This document shows, one piece after another, positions 31,626 through 42,507 of a stretch of DNA of 64,000 nt; the first letter of the stretch is position 1; every line of letters begins with the position of its first letter. The notes under the pieces were generated by a model, which saw only the letters and a list, made by a program, of their open reading frames with translations, was not told where the DNA came from and did no database searches. The DNA is from Macrocybe gigantea (lineage: Eukaryota; Basidiomycota; Agaricomycetes; Agaricales; Callistosporiaceae), in contig SJRY01000241.1 of assembly GCA_011319805.1 (NCBI GenBank), positions 1 through 64,000 on the forward strand, in the 5' to 3' direction. A program made the position numbers and the translations under genes.

Positions 31626-33728
31626 TCAACGCGACATACCACATGCACCACTGCTAGGTTTCGTAGCAAAGATGACTTCGCTCAGCGCATCACCTTCCAG
31701 CCCTTTATAAGGAGCGTAAGAGTCTCTTATCTTTGCGATGAAGGACTCGACTTGGCTTTCGGCGACTAGAGAAACGGTGCAACCGCCCCACCCTGCGCCT
31801 GAGTAGAGAGCGACGTCAGTACACGATCAGTATCTGCGAACAAGAAACACTTCACCTGTCAATCTGCTTCCTATCGCACCCGCCTGCCTCGCCAAATGAG
31901 TAAGTTCATCCAGCTCGGGACACGAACACTCGAACAGCTTCGAGCAGCTCTCCTGCGATTCGTTCATGAGCTGGCCGAGGCCCTCCACGACAGAGTTGAC
32001 GACAGAGTTGTCCCCAGAAGATGCGGCAGAGGCCTCGGCATTCAGACAGAGCTGTCTGAATTTGAGCACGCGCAGGGCTTCAGAAAAGACGTGTTTTGCG
32101 CGCTTGTAGAGCTGAAAATAGGTCGCCTCGACTGGTGAAGGCAGGATCATGAGCACAGATGCAAAACATAGAAGGCCTGACATATTACCTTCCACCCAGG
32201 ACAGGAATACATCATCAAAATCACCTTTCAGCAGGCCAGTCATCTCAATCATCTCTTCCATCGTGACCCCGAGTTCAGCCTCTTCGCCTCTCTCGCTGCC
32301 AAGACTTCCTTTGTCTCGTTTAGGTCTCAAAACGCCAACCTCACTGTCCATTCTTTCCAACGCTTTCGCCAGCTCCTCGACAGGCAGCTCTTCGCCCGCC
32401 TTCTCTCCGGCCAGCCGTCCTACGACCTCCCTTAGGGTGATCTTCTCTCTGTCCCCGACCTTTACTCCTAGACGTTTCGCGAGGACACGCGCGCCGACAA
32501 GCGTTTCTACCACGCGAAGATTATATCGGTGCTTAGCTGTGACGGCTTTGTCGGAGACGACCAGTGAATTCGCGCAGACGAAAACACAGTGCGTCGGCAG
32601 GCGCACTGGTGCTGCTCTCAGCGAGGGATAGAACGTGATATAAAGCGCTGAAGAAGCATCAGACATGACCGAGGCAGCTTGGTCCATCCTGCGCCGCAGG
32701 TCGTAAATACGCACTGCGGAGAGGAATACAGGAACGTTACCCTCCGCTATTTACACCTAGTGTGAAGCGGAATTACGAAGGGGAGCAATAGCTTATGGAA
32801 AAATTCCATACCTACTCGCTTTTCATTTTGCATGGCCATTCTGACTAGATCGCCTTTGCTCATAGGTTGGTTTTCGAGCTAAGGGGCTGATGAGTGGATG
32901 AACGTATTCGATTTGACAGGACGTTACTTGCCTTGCCATTAACTGCCAGAAAAGCCAATGTACTTGCCACAACCATCGCTGCGCTCGACGAAAGACCTGA
33001 ACCGGCGGGCACGATGCCCGTGACTAGCAAGTTCACCGGAACAGGCTGATCAGGTTTATTAGGACTAAAATGGCGGTTCAGAACGCCCTGCCCAAATAGT
33101 AGTCGTAAGACTGTTGATCAAAGCAGAAAGCACCAGAACGTTTTGAAACATACATAATAACCAGCTTTCACATAACTTTCCCAGTGCAGCTCCTTCGTGT
33201 TGATGTCGAGTTGCCAACCTTCGGCATGGACCTTTTCGTCCGCTATCGACAACTTCCTGGAGGGAGCAAAGGTCCTAGTTGGATACTTTGATTGAACGTT
33301 CTCCGCAGTGACGCCGCCCGGGACAGGATGCGTCTCCGCATCATGAGAGTATGGCACCCGAGGAGCACAAGCTATCAAGATATCCCGTTCTATGGCAGCC
33401 GGCAGGACACCGAATAGTGAATAATCGACGTGTTCGCCTGTATTTTCAGACATCAATGAGCATGACTCCAGCCGAACAAAGACCAGCCATACCAATGAGA
33501 CTGGACCCATGCTTTGCCGTCAATTCTTGTCTTTGCTATTTTCTTCGAATGCATAACTCACTTGACTCTTCCAGGAGCTCTCGCGATATACGCTGGTTTC
33601 CTTCCAAATCTCTTCTCAAACTCCTTCGCCAGGCTATTCCACCTTACCGCATGATTGAGAGTTGTTCCTAGATTGGCGTATACGTCGTTGAGATTGGTAT
33701 AGATGGGTATAGGCTGTTCAGCGGCCAT
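31626..33728 (-). CDS. GAL1: Galactokinase
   Basis: ATP-dependent phosphorylation of galactose to galactose 1-phosphate, first step of the Leloir pathway, cytosol; GHMP kinase family. A nine-exon minus-strand model gives 548 residues without a break: 33562-33728, 33493-33500, 33154-33437, 32932-33087, 32812-32878, 32741-32756, 32189-32688, 31856-32131, 31626-31798. It restores the galactokinase signature APGRVNLIGEHVDY, the GHMP ATP loop VPAGSGLSSSAAM, the GVNSGGMDQAASVMS motif and the C-terminal GAGWGGCTVSL. Two exons are only 8 and 16 nt long. The intron at 32879-32931 has a GC donor. The upstream N-terminus MAAEQPIPIYTNLNDVY fits the family. Other galactose genes are not adjacent. Confidence 0.92.
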
Positions 33729-33821
33729 CCTGGAGGGGTTTCAATGAAAACGATAGGACGAATGTGATGGAGCTTCTGTGCGTTATTGGGGTATTCTGGT
33801 AACCGTTTGATGGTTTGGCAG

Positions 33822-34340
33822 TTAAAGAGCTGCTACTGCGTCCCGTATGCTCCGCTCGAGATGGGCATGTGACGGCCTCCAAAGTGAAACCTCATCGATC
33901 GCAATACTGATGTACTCTCCTGGAGCCATAGAATAGGACATACACGTCCACGACGGACGTGCATTGAAGTAAATCGCGTTGGAAGTTGGAAAAAAATGTT
34001 GGCGATATTGGCACAAAAGTGGCACTTCACAAGCTTCACAGTTGACTGAGGACGACAACGTCGGGCCGAGTCTCTCCGCCATTTGCGGATGTTTGGCAAT
34101 AGCCTTCAAGGTCAAACGTATCCGCCTCGCGTCTTCCAAGGGGACCAGCTTCCAGACCGGCCAGCTTACGCGGGTTAGGCTGCCACTTCCACATACATGA
34201 AGCATCTGTTTTGTATAGGATTTTTCTACCTTCCTCGGCGGCGATTCCTCGGGAGGGGCATGTAGCATGTGAAAGCCGCGTTCGAAGACGCTAAACCACA
34301 TGTATACCGACCCCAGTCTTCCAGACCGACCGCAATCCAC
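33822..34340 (-). CDS. Hypothetical 172-residue ORF
   Basis: An open frame on the minus strand upstream of galactokinase. It has PLEDARRIRLTLKAIAKHP and a Cys-rich patch (CEACEVPLLC) but no recognised domain. No partner exons were found. It may be a chance frame or a residue of a gene. Confidence 0.25.
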   Translation of the reverse strand: MDCGRSGRLGSVYMWFSVFERGFHMLHAPPEESPPRKVEKSYTKQMLHVCGSGSLTRVSWPVWKLVPLEDARRIRLTLKAIAKHPQMAERLGPTLSSSVNCEACEVPLLCQYRQHFFPTSNAIYFNARPSWTCMSYSMAPGEYISIAIDEVSLWRPSHAHLERSIRDAVAAL

Positions 34341-35283
34341 TCAATTCTCTTGCCTTTCATTAATCACTGGCTGTAATGTGTGCACATGGTCTCCTCTATA
34401 TCCTCGGATTAAAAAAGCAAGTGCGCTTTATTTTCTCTCTGTCGTCTCCCAGCAACATTCATTTGTGATTCGGGGTCCTCATCCTTTTTTTGACGAAATG
34501 ACAGAACCACGCTGATTCGTCTGATGGCAGAACCGGTTTGAAAATATGGGTAACAGGCACCTCTGAAGAGTCTCAATTGCGGAAGCAATTCGTGTTGGTG
34601 GCGTTCCGTTTTTTGTTGCCAAGTTATTCAACTCGACTGTGTGCCCAATAAATGTTGTGCCACCACCTTTCATTACCAACATGCGCCGTCATCATCGACG
34701 GCGGCCCATGATACGGTCTATGATATCCAATAGACATTGTCCATATCGTTCTACACCTACCTTGCTCATTCTTTAACCTGGCAACGCGACTTCAGATCCT
34801 TTGGACGACCTCACCTACGCCACTTTCTCGTGTGAGTTGTCGGGCATGTATCTGCCTGCTGACCATTCGCTTGTGGAGAGGATTGAGATACCCTTCGATT
34901 CATATCACCAGTTGTAGGACGCCGCTGGCGCTGAAAACATCAAGTGCCACTTAAAAGCGCAAGTCACGTGAATCGTCGTTTTCCGCTCATTAACTCCATC
35001 GTCCCGATTTTTGGCACGGGAAACGGCTGTCATAATTAGCGTATCTTCAACTCAACAAGTCCTGATATACGTCGCAAGAAAGACTTGTCTATTAAAACCA
35101 TTGGTGCTCGTTGAATGTTTTGAGATCATGGGCCGCTGAGTGAACCGGGAAAATAAATAAAACCCGGGAGGGATATCATTCACCCCTGATCATATCTGAT
35201 GCTTGGGAGAAAAATCTCTACGGACCTTGTCCTTCTCATCAACTTCCAGCTCTCTCTGCATCGGTTTTGCTCTGTATCAAGCT
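34341..35283. other. Intergenic, nothing recognised
   Basis: Contains a CACGTG palindrome near 34966 and presumably the promoter of the aminotransferase gene. No frame with family resemblance, repeat or RNA gene was recognised. Confidence 0.45.
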
Positions 35284-37834
35284 ATGGCTGGCGCTCCGAC
35301 TGGCTCAACTGGTGATGCGACTGCCCACCAACAGGTGCGGATGCATCTCATGACCGAGGGTTAAACGTTCATTTACCTGATGATGGTCAATCTATCAAAC
35401 TCCTTTTAATTCCTTAAGGTCCCTAAGCCGAATGCTGGTTCAACTCATTCTGATGGTAAGTTGGGCATGAGACCAGGGACGTGTAAACCGATGTCATCGT
35501 TGAATGCATTGGAACTCTGTTATTTGCTTGCCGTGAGCTTGGACCTGAACGATTTCATGTCTGATTCTGTTTATCCTGCGCCGCAGCGGCCGTGAAACCT
35601 CTGCCCTCCGAGTACTACCTGCCATTCTTGTCTGATGTTGCCAAGTTGCGGAAACCAAGCCCTAGTACGTGAAACCGTTTTTTCTTCTTTCATCCTCCCT
35701 TTCCAGATGATTTGACGATCTACGTCAACCTGTTATTCATTACCGTCCACGTTCGCATATCTCAATAAACGAAATCTGACTCTGCGTTTCTTCTTTTTTT
35801 TTTCTCCCCCTTCCCTCCTTGTACCTTTTTTGTGGTTCTTTTTGCTCTTCCGTTGTTGTCGCTTTTTGATAGTTCGCAGCCTTTTCCCTTTGGAGCGTAT
35901 CCCTGGACTCATATCCTTCCTTGCCGGAAAGCCGAACCCAACTACCTTTCCCTTTACATCGTTCAGCTTGACCGCACGATCGCCATTCGACCCGGCGCAG
36001 GACACGGTGGTCAAGATCGAGGGGCCAGAACTCGCCCAAGGGCTCCAGTATGGCGATACGGCGGGATTAAAGGACCTACTAGACTGGATTTATGGATTGC
36101 AGGAGATTTGGCACGGCCGAAAGAGAAATGAAGGATGGAGGATCTCTATGGGATCTGGATCTCAGGATTTGATCAACAAAGCGCGTCTCCTTTTCCGAGA
36201 TTCCTGTCCCAACGAGTCTGACTCTCGTACGCCGCTTTTTTTGCTCATTCTCACACAGGCTGTTTTGGCCCTTGTCAATCCAGGCGACTCCGTCCTAGTG
36301 GAATCGCCGACTTATGCGTAAGGCGTCCTCCCCTTTCGTGTCTTTGCCTGTTTCTTCTTCCACATTCCTGAGTGCGACTGAAATCGCGACTTCTCTTCCC
36401 GTTCTATGCCTTGTCAAACAGTGGCGTTCTTCCGATGTTCGAGAACCTTCACTGCAACCAAATAGGTATAGGAATCCTTTTGATCATTTCCCGTGCTAGC
36501 GATCTGACGCGGATTCTTTGTGGCGTGTTTCTAGCTGTGCGAACCGACGATAAGGGAATTTGTTCGGGAGATTTGCGTGCCGTCTTGGAAAGCTGGCCCT
36601 CTGAGAAGCCCAAGCCCAAAGTCCTCTATACTGTGCCTGTGAGTGCTCCGAGGTTGTGCCCCTCAAACGCGATTTGACGAAAGCACTGTTGTCGTATGAC
36701 CTTCCAATCCAACACCCACTTTCGAATCTTTTTGGATGTCTATGCAGTATGGCTGCAATCCGACAGGCATGACGGCCACTTTGGAACGCCGTAAAGAAGT
36801 GCTGCGGCTCGCTCGAGAACACAGCTTCATCATCTTGGAAGGCACGTTGTGTTTCATTCATTAAATGCTGAAACACTAGTTCAGATCATGAGAAAGCAAA
36901 GAAAAAGAGTAGACGAACCCTGAACTCTTCTTTTCGTTTTGATTTATACCCTCTTTTCTTATCTCTCGTGTTCTCCACGCTAATTAGCATCGTGGCGTTT
37001 TTTCTCACTTGGTTTTATTTGCTGACAGATGATCCTTATTTCTACTTGTATTACGGTGATGCGCCGAGATACCCCTCGTACTTCTCCCTCGAACGCGATG
37101 AGCCGGAAGTCGGCCGAGTGCTTCGCTTCGACAGTTTTTCAAAGGTCATGTCCGCAGGCATCCGAATCGGTTTTGCCTCGGGGCCTGTAACGCTGCTGGA
37201 CAACATCGATCAGCATGTGCGTCCACCCTCCCGTCCAAACGCCTCGCGGATTGATTTAATTCCATTTCCATTTTCTGCCCTTACAGACCGCGACTTCCAA
37301 TCTCCAGACTTCGTCGCTGACGCAGGTCATCGTCTACAAACTGCTGGAAAGCTGGTCGTACGATGGCTTCAGGGCGCACGTTGACAGAGTCGCCGCTTTG
37401 TATCGGGAAAAGCGGGACATCTTCCAGCGGGCGATGCAGACGCACCTATCCGACCTGGTTGAATGGACCCCTCCGGAGGCAGGGATGTTCTTCTGGTGAG
37501 CATCTTTGAAAAATGAAACACGCCACTCGACAGATTAGGTCGGCTGACTGTGTCTGCTTCGCCCCCCCTCCCCCTCTCTTTTTACTTCTGGCAGGTTTAA
37601 ACTGCTCCTAAGCAGCGACCCGGACGCCAAAGATGGCGACTCGCATTCCATCATCAGCACCAAAGCCGTAGAGCGGGGAGTCCTTGCCTTGCCTGGGCAG
37701 TCTTCTTGCCAAACGGCGGTTCCACGGCCTATGTCCGTGCCGCGTTCAGTTTGGCGGACGAATCAGATGTGAACGAAGCTTTGAAGAGATTGCGTCAGGT
37801 CATCCTCGACGCTCGAGCGGCAGAGGCCGCCTGA
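35284..37834 (+). CDS. Aro8-like class I/II aminotransferase, one-base frameshift near the 3' end
   Basis: PLP-dependent transaminase of the aromatic/aminoadipate group. Exons: 35284-35334, 35419-35455, 35587-35664, 35873-36180, 36259-36317, 36422-36465, 36535-36638, 36748-36841, 37029-37216, 37287-37495, 37595-37834, about 470 residues. Landmarks: FLAGKPNP, GSGSQDLINK, NPGDSVLVESPTYAG, YGCNPTG, LEDDPYFYLYYG, and the PLP-lysine site SFSKVMSAGIRIGF. The introns at 36181-36258 and 36842-37028 need GC donors. Near 37694 the frame is off by one: CCTGGGCAGTC should read with four G to give the expected LPGAVFLPNGG, and the shifted frame then runs to TGA at 37834 (RLRQVILDARAAEAA). The lost base lies in a G run, so a sequencing error is as likely as a real mutation. 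Confidence 0.85.
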
Positions 37835-38503
37835 TTTGGTTATGTGACACGATGAGAAGCATAGACGAAAATGGTCGAACTAGAGAAGATTATGCCTGGT
37901 CATGCCTCTTCCTCTCCAAGCATAGCCATTTTCGGGTTTCTGGGTTGGTGCGAACAGAGTTCTACATCCTAGGACGGTCGGGTCATGGATCAGCGCACGT
38001 TTGTAGGATAAATAGATTGGAAATTGAATAGGAAAGCTGTGTTCGAGTTTGACGGAACGTCTGCCTGTCTGTCCAATCGTTTGTCCCCTTTCTGCCTCCA
38101 GATGCTGGCTCCATCATGTCAATGTCATTGCGACGATGATATTTCAAGTGGTGTTTTTTGGCCAGAACCTGGTAGAACTGGCCAGAGTCGAGATGCCTGA
38201 TTGGGTTTTGATCTGGACTCTGGCGCTGTTGGAGCATGCTGGGACGGGAGTCTGCTGACCTAGATCGACCATAGCACGCAGGTGGATTCCAGTCAGCCCG
38301 CTAAAATAGATAAAACGTCGCTGGGCACAACATAACTCCGATAATACATCTCTGACTCCATCTTCCACCACGGTCATAAACTTTGCTTTCAATTGCGTGA
38401 GTCGGGGCAGACCCGTCCGACTGTCCTTCGCTTCCGATGAATCCCTGAATTCTCACAACTGACTTGTGGAGAAACAGGATCGGAACTGATCAGACAAACA
38501 AAT
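37835..38503. other. Intergenic, nothing recognised
   Basis: Between the aminotransferase and the small cysteine-rich gene. Several short frames show no family resemblance. Confidence 0.45.
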
Positions 38504-39130
38504 ATGGTTGCTACGGCCGACAGCGTTCCCGTCAATACTTGCTATGCGGTCAAATGTGACAAGTGCGGAAAGACTACCTGGGCTGTAAGTATTGCACAGT
38601 CTCACTTGTGCCTTCGATAGGCTGGGCATGACTTATATTTGGGGCTCCATCATGGGAGCTGTTGCTCCCTTGGCTCTTCTTTTGATCGAATGGCCTTCTT
38701 TTCCTCCCATCACAGAGCGAACAAGGGTTCTCATTCTTTTTTTTTCTCTTACACAGGGATGTGGCAAGCATGTCGATTCGGTGAACACCCCCTTTCTTTG
38801 CGCTTGCTTACGGGACGCAACATTGTACCCCAAATCTTTTTCGCCTTTTTTTTTTTCACGCTTGGGCGCTTGTGAATTGCCGAGCTGTTCGCGTTGCGGT
38901 TATGTCATGCGAAATGCGGCTGGACGAACATGTTTCGTAAAGACGATCAACCCAGTGTTGGCGTCCGGGAATTAACTTTCATCTGACGTCTTCCGCCGCG
39001 CGACATTGCCATCTGATCTTGTTCTACAATTTTTTTCTAATGTTTCGTGCCGATCTCAATGGTCGCTCTTGATCGGTTCTAGGTGTTGAAGGATGTGAAG
39101 GAAGAAGACAGGTGCCAGTGCCCTCGCTGA
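38504..39130 (+). CDS. Small cysteine-rich protein, 50 residues, three exons
   Basis: Exons 38504-38584, 38757-38780 and 39083-39130 join in frame with canonical GT-AG introns of 172 and 302 nt. The product has two CxxC-like pairs: CYAVKCDKCGKTTWAGCGKH, then a charged linker and EEDRCQCPR at the end. The cysteine spacing suggests a small zinc-binding fold. To my recollection a conserved fungal family of about this length and pattern exists, with unknown function; this was not searched. The coding part is much smaller than its introns. Confidence 0.72.
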
Positions 39131-39403
39131 GGGGTTCAGGGTGACCGGAGATGGGATGAACAAAGAAGGGAGGTGTGGCGGAATTGTGATAAATAAGAAT
39201 ATGAAGGAGTGACTGGGGTCCGAGTTTACATAAATCACATTTGGAAATGACCACCGCATGATCTTCAAAAGACTCGTCCTCCTCCAACCGCGTCTCTTTT
39301 AACTTAAGATCCCTGGTTTGCACATTCCTAGACTTACTCCTTCTCTCGTTTCCTCGTCTCGGCCCTTTTCATGAACTAAATCTCTATTCAAATCCACAAA
39401 ACA

Positions 39404-42400
39404 ATGGCTGCGGATGCAGAGGATTTCATGTCTAACCAACCTATGTCAAGTCTGCCCTTTGACCCTCCGGGAGGCGTCTTGACTACCGACAGGCTCGAGG
39501 CCTATATGGATGAGGGCCGTCCAATGCTCAATAACTACACCCGATACGCAAAAATCGGCGGCGGCCAACACGGCGAGGTCTATCTTTGTTACAAAAACAA
39601 TCCCAGGCTGCCCCCTGGTCATCCGGAACGTCGCATGCTAGTTGTATGTCGCATTGGTTTTTCGCCCTGCTCACCGGCTTAAGTGTCATGCGAATGACCG
39701 AAATTATGGGATCAATGTACTCGCAGGCTATGAAATCCGTGAGGCGGGAGAATCCACGAGCTGAAAGGCTCAAGCGGCTCAGGCAGCAACGTCTGCCTGC
39801 CTCGCCTCACACTCCCGTCGCTGACCGTCTGAATACGACGGAGGCCAAAATTAAGAAGGAAATAGCGATCATGAAGAAGTGTCGGCATCCTCACGTCGTC
39901 AGGTTGTACGAAGTCATCGACGATAGAATGAAGGACAAGATCTACATGGGTGAGTTCTCAGCCGTTTGGTCTTGTGTTTTCGGGGACACTTTTTGCCATG
40001 CCGGTTCTTTCAATTTCTTGGAAACGGCCCTTTTCTTGCCCGATACCAGGTCTGCACAGGGCTGACCATGATTTTTCTTTTGCGCAGTAATGGAGTATCT
40101 TGGCGGCGGTGAAGTCATGTGGAGAGACAACGAAAGCCGACCGATACTGAGCGTCGACCAGACAAGGCGTATCATTCGAGATGCTGTGCTAGGCCTAGAA
40201 TATCGTGCGTCGCCTCTTTGTTTCCGCCGACATTTGTCTAACACATTCTCAACTTCCGGTTACTCTGCTGTCTGCAGTTCACCATCAGGGTATCATTCAT
40301 CGCGACATCAAACCTGCTAACCTTCTGTGGACAGAAGATCGTCGTCAAGTCAAAATAGCCGATTTTGGCGTCTCGCACTTTTCATACGCTCAACGGCTGG
40401 CAGCGGCCGGGGAGGAGGAGTTGCTAGACGACTCTGAAGACCCGATACTGTTAGACGACTCGGACTTGACGCGAAGAGCGGGGACGCCTTCGTTTCTAGC
40501 GCCGGAAATCGTGTACGAACACACGAATCCCTCACCCGGGCTGTCTGCGTCGCCTTCTGGTGTCTCCGAAGCCGGTTTCTCCCTCGTGGACGTAGCAATA
40601 TCCCAGAGTCGTTCGACCTTGAATACAAAGCGTCCCCCAATTACCAAATCAATCGACATATGGGCTCTCGGGGTCACGCTGTATTGTTTGCTCTTCGGCA
40701 AGACACCTTTTGTCCCCGATCCGGCCCAACACAATTCGGAATGGAGCCTGTACAACGCCATCTGCAACAATGATTGGACTGTCGAAGAAACTATGGGCTC
40801 AGATCGGATTCCAACAGGGGGCGACATCCTACCGGAGATTCAGAGGGTGCCATAGTCATACGCTTGCTAGATCGCATACTCGAAAAGGACGTCAGCCGCC
40901 GCATTACCCTCGAAGAAGTCAAAGTGTGTATTTTTTTTGCTCTTCTTGTCTCACCCCTCCCACTTTATCATAAAGGGCGCTCGCTGACATTATCACTCAC
41001 TTTTTTGGTTGTTCTTGTTGTTCAGAACAGTGCATGGTTTCTTCGCGATCTTCCCGAGCCTGAAAAATGGCTCCAAGTCACTTCTCCAAAGAATAAAATC
41101 AGGGTTACAAGTGACGAGACTTCCGATGCCATGACCACGGTTCGCTTCAGGTGGAACTGGAGCTTGGTCTCACGGCGCATATCCTCGCTCTTCCGCCGTG
41201 GCACCCGCGAATCTATCCCCGAAGATCGAGAGGCTCGTGGCGTCGTCAGGTCAGATCCTCACGTCAAGTTGGAAAGATACAAGAGCAACCTTCCGGACAG
41301 CACCACTCACACAGTTCCCTCCCGGCATGTCTCCAGCTCTAAGCTGGAAAAGGAAAAGGTGGATAAGGGCAAGCAACGTGCTGAATTCTCTGTGTCCGCC
41401 CAAAAGGAACTTGGCATTGCGAAGGCGGTCCGGTCGAAGTCGATAGAGCGCTGGCCGAACACGAGGAACACTATGACTGATGCAGTGAAGAGCAGTCGAA
41501 GGGGTTCGGAGACTCTGCACATCAAACCCGCTAACCCGGTGACAGCAGCGTCGTCGACGGCGACTGCTGCGACCACAGGCGCAAATACAAGCCAGACTTC
41601 TAGCAACTCCAGCCCGGCCGGCGATAAGCCCCGGGCTCGGTTTGCGCTCTTCTTCAACTCAATCTCTCACTGGCGACCGAACAAGTACTCACCGCGCGCG
41701 ACGTCGCCCAGCAGCGCCATCGTGGCTCCCGTCCCCTCGTCCTCATCCCTATCCTCGCCTGGTGGGATCCTGAAAACGCGGCCGTCGACGGCGCAGCCGC
41801 AGGCCACGCGCTCACAGCACTCGCTGGCGTTCCATTCTGTTCAGAAGCAGGGCAGCGGCCGGGTGATGCGAAGGAGCGAGGAGGCGCTACGGCGATACCG
41901 ACTCGCGCATGCACAGATCGACGGCGAGGGCCGCGCCAACGGGCCCCTCACCCCCGAACGGCGGGCGTCAAGCTGGGGTCAGGGCGACCAGCCGATGGAC
42001 TTTACCGAGGTTGTGAGCCTCCGCTCTGGAGACGATCTGAACGAACAGGAGATGACCGTTGGCGCGGGCGGCGTGTACACGGAACAGTTCCATTCGGCCA
42101 GCCTGCCTTCGGGCCTGTCAACCGACGTCGCCGCCACCTCTACCTCTAGCTCTCGCATTGCAACCCCTCCTGTTGGTGCAGCCAACCGAGGCGCGTTCAA
42201 TGACGAGGTGGAGGTGCAGAGGCTGTACGGCAGGCCGTGCTTCGACGAGGACTCGTCTACTATCGCGAGCGCTGTTGAGAACGACCAGGACTGGCAGAAT
42301 GGAAGCGACTTTGACCTGTACGAAGGCCAGGACGACGACGATGGACCTAGGCGCGTCGGCGGTGCAGCAGAGTCGGACGGCGACGATGATGATGACGACG

Positions 42401-42507
42401 ACGACGATGATGACGACGACGATGACGATGACGACGACGACGACGATCAGGACAATGCTGTGACATTTTCTCCTCGAAAGCGTCCTCCAGCTACACATCA
42501 GGATTGA
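39404..42507 (+). CDS. CaMKK/Sak1-type serine/threonine kinase, one-base frameshift in exon 4
   Basis: Exons 39404-39643, 39727-39949, 40088-40204, 40278-40923 and 41026-42507; 902 residues if one base is restored. Kinase landmarks: glycine loop IGGGQHGEVYL, lysine AMKSV, HRDIKPANLL, DFGVSHFSY, TPSFLAPEIVYE, IDIWALGVTLYCLL. The long insert between lysine and helix C and the RIPTGGRHP region fit calcium/calmodulin kinase kinases and their yeast relatives, which activate Snf1/AMPK-type kinases; this is a family-based inference. At 40817-40821 the run of five G should be six to join PTGG to RHPTGDSEGA; as written the frame shifts and stops at 40855. The long C-terminal tail is Ser-rich and ends in a run of about 27 Asp. 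Confidence 0.87.
42370..42450 (+). repeat. GAC/GAT trinucleotide repeat coding poly-aspartate
   Basis: About 27 consecutive Asp codons with GAC and GAT mixed, near the kinase C-terminus. Mixed codons argue for selection on the protein or an old repeat. Confidence 0.9.

Noticed and set aside
36181..36258. A 26-residue insertion in the aminotransferase
   Set aside because: The stretch is in frame but falls inside the conserved DLINK-AVLALVNPGD region and ends in CACACAG, so a GC-AG intron is more likely.
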